Positions 9,471 through 18,948 of a DNA stretch of 64,000 nt are shown piece by piece. Both the position numbers and the translations under genes were made by a program. Within the stretch, counting starts at the first letter, position 1. Each line of letters opens with the position of its first letter. Below the pieces are notes generated by a model that did no database searches, was not told where the DNA came from, and saw only the letters and a list, made by a program, of their open reading frames with translations. The DNA comes from Phreatobacter cathodiphilus. Lineage in GTDB: Bacteria > Pseudomonadota > Alphaproteobacteria > Rhizobiales > Phreatobacteraceae. The DNA lies in the NCBI RefSeq assembly GCF_003008515.1, contig NZ_CP027668.1, positions 310,001 to 374,000 on the forward strand, written 5' to 3'.

Positions 9471-10589
9471 GTGGTCTTCACCCAGGACAAGAGGACGGCG
9501 CGGTTGAAAAATTCCAGCGGGGGCGGCTTCGGCCCGGACAGCGGACGCAACATTCCCTGGCTTGCGGCCGACCATGAAGGAGCAGAGGCAGAGATCACCC
9601 TCTCCTTCGACGACAACCGCCTCGCCAGCCGCCTCTTTGGCCAGTACGACCAGAACCTGGCCTTCCTCGAGAAGCGCCTGGGCATCCGCGCCACCGCCCG
9701 CGGCAATCTCGTCAATCTCGTCGGCCCGGCCGATCCCTGCGAACAGGGTAAGATCGTGCTGGAAAATCTCTACGCGCGGCTGAAGAGCGGCCACGACGTC
9801 ACTCTCGGCGACGTCGACGGCGCCATCCGCATGACGACCTCCCAGGGCTCCCTGTTCGAGCCGGACGGCGCGCCCCGACTCGGCCACGAGGAGATCGTCA
9901 CCCGCAAGCGCACCGTGCGGGCCCGCACGCCTGCGCAGGACTCCTACATCCGCGCCCTCAAGCGCCATGAGCTCGTCTTCGGCATCGGCCCGGCCGGCAC
10001 CGGCAAGACTTGGCTCGCCGTCGCCCAGGCCGTGGCCCTGCTCGACAAGGGGCTCGTCGATCGGCTCATCCTCACCCGCCCGGCCGTCGAGGCCGGCGAG
10101 CGCCTGGGCTTCCTGCCCGGCGACCTCAAGGAGAAGGTCGACCCCTATCTCCGGCCGATCTACGACGCGCTCTACGACCTGATGGACGCGCCGCGGGTCG
10201 AGCGCGGCATGCAGTCCGGCATGATCGAGATCGCCCCGCTCGCCTTCATGCGCGGCCGCACCCTGACCAACGCCGTCGTCATCCTCGACGAGGCGCAGAA
10301 CACCACCTCCATGCAGATGAAGATGTTCCTCACCCGCCTGGGCGAGAACTCGCGCATGATCATCACCGGCGATCCCAGCCAGGTCGACCTGCCCCCCGGC
10401 ATGAAGTCCGGCCTCTCCGAGGCGCTCGACCTCCTCGACACCGTCGAGGGCATCGCCCAGAGCTATTTCACCGAGGACGACGTTGTGCGCCATGAACTCG
10501 TCGGCCGCATCGTGCGCGCCTACGAGGCGGCGACCCGGGCCGGAGACCATTCCGCCCCGCACCAGCCGCGGCGCATGCGCCAACCATGA
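9471..10589 (+). CDS. ybeZ: PhoH family protein (YbeZ)
   Basis: 372-residue cytoplasmic P-loop ATPase. An N-terminal KH-like part (about residues 30-110) precedes the PhoH ATPase domain with Walker A GIGPAGTGKTW near residue 172, and later RPAVEAGERLGFLPGD, Walker B VVILDEAQNTT and ITGDPSQVDLP. Genetic and interaction data in other bacteria place YbeZ with the RNase YbeY, whose gene follows and overlaps it by 4 bp (ATGA). Start is the GTG directly after the miaB stop, supported by spacing. Confidence 0.94.
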   Translation: MVFTQDKRTARLKNSSGGGFGPDSGRNIPWLAADHEGAEAEITLSFDDNRLASRLFGQYDQNLAFLEKRLGIRATARGNLVNLVGPADPCEQGKIVLENLYARLKSGHDVTLGDVDGAIRMTTSQGSLFEPDGAPRLGHEEIVTRKRTVRARTPAQDSYIRALKRHELVFGIGPAGTGKTWLAVAQAVALLDKGLVDRLILTRPAVEAGERLGFLPGDLKEKVDPYLRPIYDALYDLMDAPRVERGMQSGMIEIAPLAFMRGRTLTNAVVILDEAQNTTSMQMKMFLTRLGENSRMIITGDPSQVDLPPGMKSGLSEALDLLDTVEGIAQSYFTEDDVVRHELVGRIVRAYEAATRAGDHSAPHQPRRMRQP

Positions 10590-11104
10590 CCGTCGAGCCG
10601 CAGGCCGACGAGGCGGGAATCCAGACGGAGATCGCGGTCCTCTCCGATCTTTGGGATGGGCTCCCGGAGGCGGAGGAGATCGTGCGGCGGGCGGTCGACG
10701 CGGTGGTTGCCCGCGACGACATGACGATTCCCCCCGACGCTGAACTTTCGGTGGCGCTCGCCGACGACGCCATGGTGCAGCGGTTGAACCGCGAGTATCG
10801 CGCCAAGGACAAGCCGACCAACGTCCTGTCCTTTCCGGCGGCGCACGGACCTCTGCTCGGCGACGTCGTCGTCGCCTACGAGACACTCGTGAGCGAGGCA
10901 GGGGAGGAGGGGCTTGCGCCCGCCGATCACCTGACCCACTTGACGATCCACGGTCTGTTGCATCTTTTAGGCTATGATCATGAGACCGAGGCGGAAGCCG
11001 TGGCGATGGAGGCGATGGAAACATCCATTCTCGCCGGCCTCGGAATCGCCGATCCCCACGCGACCGGGCGGATGATGCCCGACGGACCCCATGCCCGACC
11101 CTAG
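10586..11104 (+). CDS. ybeY: endoribonuclease / rRNA maturation factor YbeY
   Basis: 172-residue zinc protein of the UPF0054 family. The signature HGLLHLLGYDHE (HxxxHxxxxxH) gives the three zinc-binding histidines near residues 122-132. KPTNVLSFPA is the conserved upstream strand. YbeY acts in 16S rRNA 3'-end maturation and ribosome quality control. ATGA overlap with ybeZ and a 14-bp overlap with the CorC gene show tight operon packing. Confidence 0.96.
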   Translation: MTVEPQADEAGIQTEIAVLSDLWDGLPEAEEIVRRAVDAVVARDDMTIPPDAELSVALADDAMVQRLNREYRAKDKPTNVLSFPAAHGPLLGDVVVAYETLVSEAGEEGLAPADHLTHLTIHGLLHLLGYDHETEAEAVAMEAMETSILAGLGIADPHATGRMMPDGPHARP

Positions 11105-12362
11105 CGACAGTCGATACCGAACCACCGCGGCCGAGGCCGCTTCCACGACGACCCCCGCGAGCGCACAGCCGGCGGATGCGCCGAGAGCGGGGTCCGACCG
11201 CCCGGGGGACAAGAACGACCGCTGGGTCGACCGGCTCCTGGGCAGGCTCCGTCTGAGAGCCGCCACCTCCGCCCGTCAGAACCTCGAGGACGTGCTCGAG
11301 GAGAATGCGCCCGCCGCCGCCGGCTTCTCGCCGGAAGAGCGCTCGATGCTGCGCAACATCCTCGATCTGCGCGAGAGCCGGGTGAACGATCTCGCCCAGC
11401 CGCGCGCCGACATCATGGCGGTGCAGAAGGACGTCTCCCTCGCCGACCTGATGCAGACCTTCGAGGATGCCGGCCACACGCGCCTGGTGGTCTTCGACGA
11501 CACGCTCGACGATCCCGTCGGCATGGTCCACATCAAGGACCTCGTGAAACATCTCTTCGCCGAGGCGAAGAAGGCGACGCGCAAGCGCCGCACCAAGGCC
11601 GCTGACGCCGATGCTCAGACGCCGTCGGACAAGCCGGCTGCGAAGGTCGCCCCCGGCCTCGACCTCGGCGCCGTCGACCTGAGGGTGTCGCTGTCGGCGA
11701 CGCGGCTGATCCGGCCCATCCTCTTCGTGCCGCCCTCCATGCCCGCCATCGACCTCCTGGCGCGCATGCAGGCGACGCGCATCCAGCTCGCCCTCGTCGT
11801 CGACGAATACGGCGGCACCGACGGCCTCATCGCCATGGAGGACATCGTCGAGAGCATCGTCGGCGACATCGAGGACGAGCACGACGTCGACGACGGCAAG
11901 ACCATCGCCCAGCTCGCCGACGGCGCCTATATCGCCGATGCCCGCGCCACCCTCGACGAAGTGCGCGAGGTGCTCGGCCCGGACTTCGATCCTGGCGAGG
12001 AGATGACCGAGGACGTCGACACGATCGGCGGTTATCTGACCGTGGTCGCCGGCCATGTGCCGGTGCGCGGCGAACTGGTCCCCGGACCGGGGGAGCTGGA
12101 GTTCGAGATCGTCGACGCCGACCCCCGCCGCGTGAAGCGCGTGAAGATCACCCGCGGCCGCGGGCTCATCAGCCGCCCGCCGGCGCGTGGTCGGCGCCGG
12201 GACGAGGAGGTGCAGTCCGCGGTGGCCGCCGCCGCCTCTGCTCCTTCGGCTTCGTCGATGGCGCCCCCCGAGCCGGCCGCGCCCGAGGTGCTGCCTGCCC
12301 CCGCCGAGCAGGCGATGCGGCCGGCACCGGCCTCGCCGGACCTACGGAGCGACAAGACCTGA
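11091..12362 (+). CDS. corC: hemolysin/CorC family CBS-domain protein
   Basis: 423-residue protein of the CorC/HlyC branch, without the N-terminal DUF21 membrane domain. A low-complexity, charged N-terminus (residues 1-60) leads to a pair of CBS domains (LADLMQTFEDAGHTRLVVFD, then LALVVDEYGGTDGLIAMEDI) interrupted by a Lys/Ala-rich insert near residues 160-185, followed by the CorC_HlyC transporter-associated domain. The last 60 residues are Ala/Pro-rich and probably disordered. It is the soluble counterpart of magnesium/cobalt exporter proteins. Between ybeY and lnt, as in most Alphaproteobacteria. Confidence 0.92.
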   Translation: MPDPSDSRYRTTAAEAASTTTPASAQPADAPRAGSDRPGDKNDRWVDRLLGRLRLRAATSARQNLEDVLEENAPAAAGFSPEERSMLRNILDLRESRVNDLAQPRADIMAVQKDVSLADLMQTFEDAGHTRLVVFDDTLDDPVGMVHIKDLVKHLFAEAKKATRKRRTKAADADAQTPSDKPAAKVAPGLDLGAVDLRVSLSATRLIRPILFVPPSMPAIDLLARMQATRIQLALVVDEYGGTDGLIAMEDIVESIVGDIEDEHDVDDGKTIAQLADGAYIADARATLDEVREVLGPDFDPGEEMTEDVDTIGGYLTVVAGHVPVRGELVPGPGELEFEIVDADPRRVKRVKITRGRGLISRPPARGRRRDEEVQSAVAAAASAPSASSMAPPEPAAPEVLPAPAEQAMRPAPASPDLRSDKT

Positions 12363-12459
12363 CCCGTCGGCGCTTGACCCCGCTGCCGGCCTGTCGGACA
12401 CGGGCTGCCATGAGCGGAGCACTGCGCGATTCGCCCGGACGCCCTGCAGGCGCCGCACC

Positions 12460-14073
12460 GTGACGGTGGGCGGCCTGGCGCGCGGGGTCATCCTCGCCTG
12501 GGGATGGAAGAGGACGGGTCTGGCCTTCGGGGCCGGCGCCCTGGCAGCCTTCGCCATGCCGCCTTTCGGCGTCTTTCCCGTCCTCGCCATCAGCTTTCCG
12601 GTGCTCGTCTGGCTCCTCGACGGTGCCTCCGCCGCCGGCGGCGGCTGGCGCACCCTCCTCGCCGCCGCGCGGACGGGCTGGTGGTTCGGCTTCGGCTATC
12701 ACCTCGCCGGTCTGTGGTGGGTGGGTGCGGCCTTCCTCGTGGAGGCCGACCGCTTCGCCTGGCTGCTGCCGGCGGCGGTGACCCTGCTTCCCGCCGGCCT
12801 CGCCCTCTTCACAGCGTTCGGCGCCCTCGTCGCCCGGCTGCTCTGGCGGCCGGGCGCGCGTCGCATCCTCGCCCTCGCCGTCGGCCTCACCCTCGCCGAA
12901 TATCTCCGCGGAACGGTGCTCACCGGCTTTCCCTGGAACCTCTACGGCTACGCGCTGACCCAGTATCTTTGGCTCGCTCAGGGGGCCGCGGTCGTCGGCG
13001 TCTACGGGCTGACGCTGGTGGCCGTGCTCGTCTTCGCCAGTCCGACTGTTCTCGGCGACGAGGAGGCCACTCCGACCGTGCGCTTCGCCGTGCCCACCGG
13101 CGCCCTGCTGGCCTTGATGTGCCTCGCCCTCTTCGGCGGCTGGCGCGTCTCCACCACCGAGGCGGCCTTCGTGCCCGGCGTGAAGCTCCGCATCGTCCAG
13201 CCCGCCATTGCCCAGGACCAGCGCTTCCGGCCCGAGGCGCGCGACGAGATCCTCGCCCGCTACGCCGAGCTTTCCGACAAGCCGACCTCGCCGGAGCGCT
13301 CCGGCATCCGCGACGTCACCCACGTGATCTGGCCCGAATCGGCCTTTCCCTTCTTCCTCATCTGGGATCGGGAGGCGCTGTCGAAGATCGCCGACCTCGT
13401 GCCCCCGGGAGTGACGCTCATCACCGGTGCCGCACGGCCCGACGAGCCGCTGCCCGGCCGCCGCGATCCCCGCGTTTTCAACTCCGCCTATGTCATCGAT
13501 CACGAAGGGGTCATCAACCAGACCTACGACAAGGTTCACCTCGTCCCCTTCGGTGAATACCTGCCGCTCCACGACCGCCTCGAGGCGCTCGGCCTCGAGG
13601 CCATCACCCGCCAGCGCGGCGGATTCTCGTCCGGCGACCGCAGGCGCAGCCTCGTCGTGCCGGGCGCGCCGCCGGTGGGTATCCTCATCTGCTACGAGGT
13701 CATCTTCCCCGGCGCCGTGACGGCTCCGGACCTCAGGCCTCAATGGCTGCTGAACCTCACCAACGACGCGTGGTTCGGCTTCACGCCGGGCCCCTACCAG
13801 CACATGCACCAGACCGCGGTGCGCGCGATCGAGGAGGGTTTGCCAGTTGTGCGTGCCGCGAACAGTGGTATTTCCGGTGTCGTCGACCCTCTCGGGAGGA
13901 CGCTGTGGTCGTTGCCGCTCGGTGTCCGCGACGTGCTGGACGCCGACCTGCCGAAGGCGCTGCCGACGACCGTCTTCGCGCGCGCAGGACACCTGCCGTT
14001 GGCGGTAGTCTGCCTGGGCATAGTCTTGTTCCTGCTTCGCAAAAGCCGTCGCAGCGTTGTCGGGCCGAGCTGA
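12460..14073 (+). CDS. lnt: apolipoprotein N-acyltransferase
   Basis: 537-residue inner-membrane enzyme that N-acylates the lipid-modified Cys of lipoproteins. About eight hydrophobic segments in the first 220 residues precede a periplasmic nitrilase-like domain with the catalytic triad visible as Glu in WPESAFPF (near 291), Lys in YDKVHLVPFGEYLP (near 357) and Cys in GILICYEVIFPG (near 410), and a last membrane helix before the basic C-terminus. I chose the GTG at 12460: upstream sequence belongs to corC in another frame, and an earlier ATG at 12410 only opens a 17-codon reading frame. Downstream are a 217-bp gap and the HTH regulator. Confidence 0.95.
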   Translation: MTVGGLARGVILAWGWKRTGLAFGAGALAAFAMPPFGVFPVLAISFPVLVWLLDGASAAGGGWRTLLAAARTGWWFGFGYHLAGLWWVGAAFLVEADRFAWLLPAAVTLLPAGLALFTAFGALVARLLWRPGARRILALAVGLTLAEYLRGTVLTGFPWNLYGYALTQYLWLAQGAAVVGVYGLTLVAVLVFASPTVLGDEEATPTVRFAVPTGALLALMCLALFGGWRVSTTEAAFVPGVKLRIVQPAIAQDQRFRPEARDEILARYAELSDKPTSPERSGIRDVTHVIWPESAFPFFLIWDREALSKIADLVPPGVTLITGAARPDEPLPGRRDPRVFNSAYVIDHEGVINQTYDKVHLVPFGEYLPLHDRLEALGLEAITRQRGGFSSGDRRRSLVVPGAPPVGILICYEVIFPGAVTAPDLRPQWLLNLTNDAWFGFTPGPYQHMHQTAVRAIEEGLPVVRAANSGISGVVDPLGRTLWSLPLGVRDVLDADLPKALPTTVFARAGHLPLAVVCLGIVLFLLRKSRRSVVGPS

Positions 14074-14290
14074 CCCAAAGGGCAGACGTCAATTTACTTG
14101 TAACGATTTGCACAATTGGTCATAAGCACAGTGCGGGACGCAATCCTGCCGCTGCGCCGCGTGATTTGGTGCAGCGCGATGGGGGTGATATGGTCGTCCC
14201 CGCGACGGAGGGCCGCGGGCCTGATGTCGCAAGCCGGGGGGCTTGTCGGGTGGGTTTCTCGAAAGCGTGCGGAGGCACGGAGAGTCTTTG

Positions 14291-14710
14291 ATGGTTGTGA
14301 AGAAGTCCCCGAACCCGATCGACAAGCACGTCGGAAGCCGTGTTCGCATGCGCCGCATGATGCTCGGAATGAGCCAGGAAAAACTCGGCGAGCGCCTCGG
14401 CCTGACGTTCCAGCAGGTGCAGAAATACGAGAAGGGCACCAACAGGATCGGCGCGAGCCGCCTGCAGCAGATCGGCGCCATTCTCTCGGTCCCCGTCTCC
14501 TTCTTCTTCGAGGGTGCCCCCTCGGGGGAACCAGCGCCGGAGGGCGGCTTTTCCGATGTCGCCGCCGCGTCCTACGTCTCGGACTTCCTGTCCACGAGCG
14601 AGGGCCTGGCGCTGAACCGGGCGTTCATCCGCATCAAGAACCCGAAGGTCCGGCGCAAGATCGTCGATCTCGTCAGCGCCTTCGCGGGTGACGAGGAGGA
14701 GGCCGTCTGA
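14291..14710 (+). CDS. XRE-type HTH transcriptional regulator
   Basis: 139-residue regulator from MVVKKSPNPIDKHVGSR. The helix-turn-helix (about residues 14-72) reads MSQEKLGERLGLTFQQVQKY, strongly conserved in an alphaproteobacterial family. The C-terminal part (LALNRAFIRIKNPKVRRKIV) probably mediates dimerisation. A gene of this family between lnt and metK is a conserved feature of the order. Its targets are unknown; the leader of metK just downstream is a candidate by proximity only. It is preceded by a 217-bp noncoding stretch and followed by a strong terminator, so it is likely a single-gene transcript. Confidence 0.9.
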   Translation: MVVKKSPNPIDKHVGSRVRMRRMMLGMSQEKLGERLGLTFQQVQKYEKGTNRIGASRLQQIGAILSVPVSFFFEGAPSGEPAPEGGFSDVAAASYVSDFLSTSEGLALNRAFIRIKNPKVRRKIVDLVSAFAGDEEEAV

Positions 14711-14729
14711 CGACGGCTGTTCCGGAATC

Positions 14730-14776
14730 CTGAGGCCGGTCGTTCTTTTTTGCGAACGAACCGGCCTTTTTGTCAT
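14730..14776 (+). terminator. rho-independent terminator between HTH regulator and metK
   Basis: Starting about 20 bp after the regulator stop, AGGCCGGTCGTTC pairs with GAACGAACCGGCCT (one bulged A) around a T-rich loop, and the stem is followed by a TTTTTG tract. This separates the regulator transcript from metK. Confidence 0.9.
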
Positions 14777-14967
14777 ATTCGGACTTGACCGCCGAACGCG
14801 CTGTTGCCAGAACCTCGCCCGGCTTGGGCGCCGGGCGATGCGCGTCGCCGGCTGCTGCGCGGCCCGTTTCGGGTCATGCAGCCGTTCAATTCCGGTTCAC
14901 GGTGCCACCGCTACGACGGCGCCCCACCCCGCGATACCCGTGGGCTCTTGCTCCTGGAGGACGTTTC
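14777..14967 (+). promoter_or_regulatory. structured metK leader with candidate promoter
   Basis: 191 bp between terminator and metK start. TTGACC at 14785-14790 could be a -35 box with a weak CAGAAC -10 element 17 bp later. Two stems are visible: a perfect 9-bp stem TCGCCCGGC (14815-14823) with GCCGGGCGA (14830-14838), and a second with outer CGGCTGC (14849-14855)/GCAGCCG (14878-14884) and inner CCCG (14863-14866)/CGGG (14870-14873). The layout does not match the SAM-II, SAM/SAH or SAM-I folds I know. It may be a regulatory leader or simply GC-rich structure. Confidence 0.4.
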
Positions 14968-16233
<1,266 letters not shown>

Positions 16234-16258
16234 GGCGACGCGCTCCGCGTGTGACAGG

Positions 16259-16284
16259 GAAGGGGGCCGCTGGCCCCCTTTTCG
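16259..16284 (+). terminator. rho-independent terminator after metK
   Basis: GGGGGCC (16262-16268) pairs with GGCCCCC (16272-16278) around a 3-nt loop, followed by TTTTCGTT. Clear intrinsic terminator. Confidence 0.88.
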
Positions 16285-16324
16285 TTGTGACCGCCCGCCG
16301 CCCCTCTCGCGCCATGTCCGGGCT

Positions 16325-16386
16325 TGTCCCGCGCATCCACGGCTTGTAACCGGTAGCGCCGACAGAATTCGTGGATGCCCGGGACA
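16325..16386. repeat. palindromic REP-like element before trmB
   Basis: Imperfect inverted repeat with arms TGTCCCGCGCATCCACG (16325-16341) and CGTGGATGCCCGGGACA (16370-16386) around a 28-bp centre. Palindromes with GTCCCGG and CATCCACG blocks are widespread intergenic repeats in Hyphomicrobiales. The element ends about 12 bp before the trmB start, so it forms most of the trmB 5' region. I saw no second copy in the window. Confidence 0.65.
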
Positions 16387-16398
16387 GCGCGTTTCACC

Positions 16399-17091
16399 AT
16401 GACAGACGACAAGCGCCTCGCGGGGCAGGGCTCCTTCTTCGGGCGTCGTAAGGGCAAGGCGCTGCGCCCGCACCAGACCGATCTGTTCGAGACCCTGCTG
16501 CCGCGCCTGCGGGTCGATCCTGCGCAACCCTGCGACCTCGCCGGCCTCTTTCCCCGGCCGCTCGACGGCTACGTTCTGGAGATCGGCTTCGGCGGCGGCG
16601 AGCACCTCGTGCGCGAGGCGACGGCTCACCCCCGTCTCGGCTTCGTCGGCGTCGAGCCCTTCGTCAACGGCATGGCCAAGATGCTCGCCGCGATCGAGGG
16701 CCAGGAGATCGACAACGTCCGCCTGCACACCGAGGACGCCGGGCTGCTGCTGCCCTGGTTCCCCGACGCGAGCCTCGACATCGTCTACCTGCTCTACCCC
16801 GATCCCTGGCCGAAGACGCGCCACCACAAGCGCCGCTTCGTCTCCGACGAGACGGTCCGCGCCTTCGCCCGCATGCTGAAGCCCGGGGCTGAGTTCCGCT
16901 TCGCCACGGACATCGACCACTACGCCGCCTGGACTCTGGAGCGCCTCATGCGCTCCCCCGACTTCACCTTCGCCGCACGATCCTCGGCCGACTGGAAGAC
17001 GCCCTGGCCGAACTGGCAGTCGACCCGCTACGAGGCCAAGGCCCTGCGCGAGGGGCGCACGCCGTGCTATCTGACCTTCCGGCGCAACTGA
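16399..17091 (+). CDS. trmB: tRNA (guanine-N7-)-methyltransferase
   Basis: 230-residue SAM-dependent enzyme that makes m7G46 in tRNAs. Motifs: VLEIGFGGGEHLVREA (SAM site), the middle LLYPDPWPKTRHHKRRF, which is the TrmB fingerprint, and a C-terminal tail (FAARSSADWKTPW and TRYEAKALREG). I chose the ATG of MTDDKRLAGQGSFFGRR; an ATG eight codons upstream lies inside the palindromic repeat. It follows metK, as is usual in the order, and is followed 16 bp later by an ABC transporter pair. Confidence 0.95.
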   Translation: MTDDKRLAGQGSFFGRRKGKALRPHQTDLFETLLPRLRVDPAQPCDLAGLFPRPLDGYVLEIGFGGGEHLVREATAHPRLGFVGVEPFVNGMAKMLAAIEGQEIDNVRLHTEDAGLLLPWFPDASLDIVYLLYPDPWPKTRHHKRRFVSDETVRAFARMLKPGAEFRFATDIDHYAAWTLERLMRSPDFTFAARSSADWKTPWPNWQSTRYEAKALREGRTPCYLTFRRN

Positions 17092-17107
17092 CCGCCCGGG
17101 AGACGAC

Positions 17108-18085
17108 GTGACGGCGGCGCTGGCCCTTCTGTGCATCCTGCTGGCCGGCCTCTCGCTGATGGCGGGACCCGTCTGGTTGCCGCCCGCCGAGGTCCTCTCC
17201 GGTCTCGCCGGTGGTGACGGCACGGCAGCGATCATCGTCACGGACATCCGCCTCCCGCGCACGCTTCTCGCCCTGTCCATCGGGGCGACGCTCGGCCTCG
17301 CCGGCGCGGCGCTGCAGGGCCTCGTGCGCAATCCGCTGGCGGAGCCGACGCTCTTCGGCGCGCCCTCCGCCGCCGCCTTCGCCTCCGCCGTCGTCCTCGC
17401 CTTCGGCGGCGCCTCCGCCCTGTCGCTGGCCCTGCCGCTCGCCGGCATGGCGGGCGCCTTCGTCTCGGTGGGGCTCCTCTTCCTCGTCGCCGGGAGGCGC
17501 GCCGGCATCACGGTCCTGCTGCTCGCCGGCCTCGCCCTCAACGCCTTCTTCGGTGCGGCGACCGCGCTCGTCCTCAACCTCGCGCCCAATCCCTTCGCCG
17601 CCCTCGAGATCGCCTTCTGGCTGCTCGGCTCGCTGGAGGACCGTTCGGTGGTCCACCTCGCCCTCGCCGGGCCCTTCATGGCGCTCGGTGCCGTGCTGCT
17701 CGTCTCGCAGGCGCGGGCCTATCGCGCCCTCACCCTCGGCGAGGAGGTGGCGGCGAGCCTCGGCGTCAGGGTGGGCCGAGCCCGCCTCGCCGTCGCGACC
17801 GGACTGGCGCTCGGGGTCGGCGCCGCCGTCTCGGTGACGGGGGCCATCGGCTTCGTCGGCCTCGTCGCGCCGCACCTCGTGCGCCGGGCGGCGGCCTCCG
17901 ATCCCGCCCGTGTTCTGCTGCCGGCGGCGCTCTGCGGGGCGGCGCTGCTCACCGCCGCGGACATTCTGGTGCGCCTCGTCCCCGCCACGACCGAGATCAA
18001 GACCGGTGTCGTCACGGCACTGGTCGGCGTGCCGTTCTTCCTGTGGCGCATCCTCGGCATCCGCCGGACGGAGGAGGGGGCATGA
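17108..18085 (+). CDS. FecCD-family ABC transporter permease
   Basis: 325-residue membrane protein of the iron-siderophore/haem/cobalamin permease family. Features: IRLPRTLLALSIGATLGLAG near the N-terminus, LQGLVRNPLAEPTLFG, GAIGFVGLVAPHLVRR (coupling-helix region) and LVPATTEIKTGVVTALVGVP near the end, with about eight to ten hydrophobic helices. It overlaps the ATPase gene by 4 bp. No substrate-binding protein or TonB receptor gene is near, so the substrate (ferric siderophore, haem or B12) cannot be assigned and the partners must be encoded elsewhere. Confidence 0.92.
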   Translation: MTAALALLCILLAGLSLMAGPVWLPPAEVLSGLAGGDGTAAIIVTDIRLPRTLLALSIGATLGLAGAALQGLVRNPLAEPTLFGAPSAAAFASAVVLAFGGASALSLALPLAGMAGAFVSVGLLFLVAGRRAGITVLLLAGLALNAFFGAATALVLNLAPNPFAALEIAFWLLGSLEDRSVVHLALAGPFMALGAVLLVSQARAYRALTLGEEVAASLGVRVGRARLAVATGLALGVGAAVSVTGAIGFVGLVAPHLVRRAAASDPARVLLPAALCGAALLTAADILVRLVPATTEIKTGVVTALVGVPFFLWRILGIRRTEEGA

Positions 18086-18852
18086 CCGCCCTGTCCCTCG
18101 ATGGCGTCTCGGTGGCGCTGGGGCGCCGGCCGGTGCTGCGCGACGTGACGCTCGCCGTCCCCGCCGGCACGCTCGTCGCGGTGGTGGGCCCGAACGGTGC
18201 CGGCAAGACCAGCCTCCTGCGCGCCCTCGCCGGCCTCGCGCCGGCGTCCGGAACCATGCGCCTCGGCGGCGAGGACCTCGCCCGCATCGCCCCCATGGCG
18301 CGGGCGCGCAGCATCGCCTATCTGCCGCAGCGCTCCGAAATCGCCTGGGACCTCGGCGTGCGTGACGCCGTCACGCTCGGCCGGCTGCCCCACGGCGATC
18401 CCTTCTCCGGCGCCACGGCCGAGGACCGCCGGGCTGTCGACGCCGCCCTCGACCGCCTCGGCCTCTCCTCTTTCGCGGCCCGGCCGGTGACTGCCCTATC
18501 CGGGGGCGAGCGGGCGCGCGTCACGCTCGCCCGCGTCCTCGCCACCGGCGCCCGGCTCATCCTCGCCGACGAGCCGACCGCCGCCCTCGATCCGGCCCAC
18601 CAGCTCGCCGTGCTCGGGCTGTTGCGGGAGGAGGCGGCCGCGGGGCGCGTCGTGCTCGCCGTCCTGCACGACCTGGCGCTCGCCGCCCGCTTCGCCGATC
18701 AGGTCGCCGTGCTGCACGAGGGACGGCTGGCGGCCTTCGGCCCGCCGGAGGAGGCGTTCTCGGACGATGTTCTCCGCAAGGTCTTCGGCCTCGCCTTTAC
18801 CCATGCGACCGTCGACGGCCGCCGCGTGCCAATCCCGCTCGGACCCACCTGA
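18082..18852 (+). CDS. ABC transporter ATP-binding protein (FecE/HmuV-like)
   Basis: 256-residue ATPase partner of the permease. Walker A GPNGAGKTS near residue 40, Q-loop YLPQRSEIAWDLGVRD, signature LSGGERARVTLARVLA, Walker B LILADEPTAALD and switch His in AVLHDLALAARF. The start ATG overlaps the permease stop (ATGA), giving translational coupling and fixing the start. No metal-responsive operator (Fur/Irr-like) was recognised upstream of the pair, which begins 16 bp after trmB. Confidence 0.92.
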   Translation: MTALSLDGVSVALGRRPVLRDVTLAVPAGTLVAVVGPNGAGKTSLLRALAGLAPASGTMRLGGEDLARIAPMARARSIAYLPQRSEIAWDLGVRDAVTLGRLPHGDPFSGATAEDRRAVDAALDRLGLSSFAARPVTALSGGERARVTLARVLATGARLILADEPTAALDPAHQLAVLGLLREEAAAGRVVLAVLHDLALAARFADQVAVLHEGRLAAFGPPEEAFSDDVLRKVFGLAFTHATVDGRRVPIPLGPT

Positions 18853-18948
18853 GCTGCAGTGCCGCTTCGCAGGGCTGCGCTGCACCGTGAGGATTGCCTT
18901 CTGCCCCGTCCCGGATAGCCTTCCGCATCGCCCACCGGGACCCATGCC

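Noticed and set aside
8046-12056. A 1336-codon minus-strand open frame
   Set aside because: It is antisense to miaB, phoH, ybeY and corC, is Arg/Gly/Asp/Glu-rich as expected from GC-skewed codons read backwards, and has no recognisable domain.
12187-12459. N-terminal extension of lnt
   Set aside because: This stretch is corC and intergenic DNA read in another frame and has no Lnt similarity; the GTG at 12460 gives the family N-terminus.
14777-14967. SAM-II or SAM/SAH riboswitch in front of metK
   Set aside because: The stems and the missing TAAA...GCTAAAA core do not match those folds; kept only as an unclassified structured leader.
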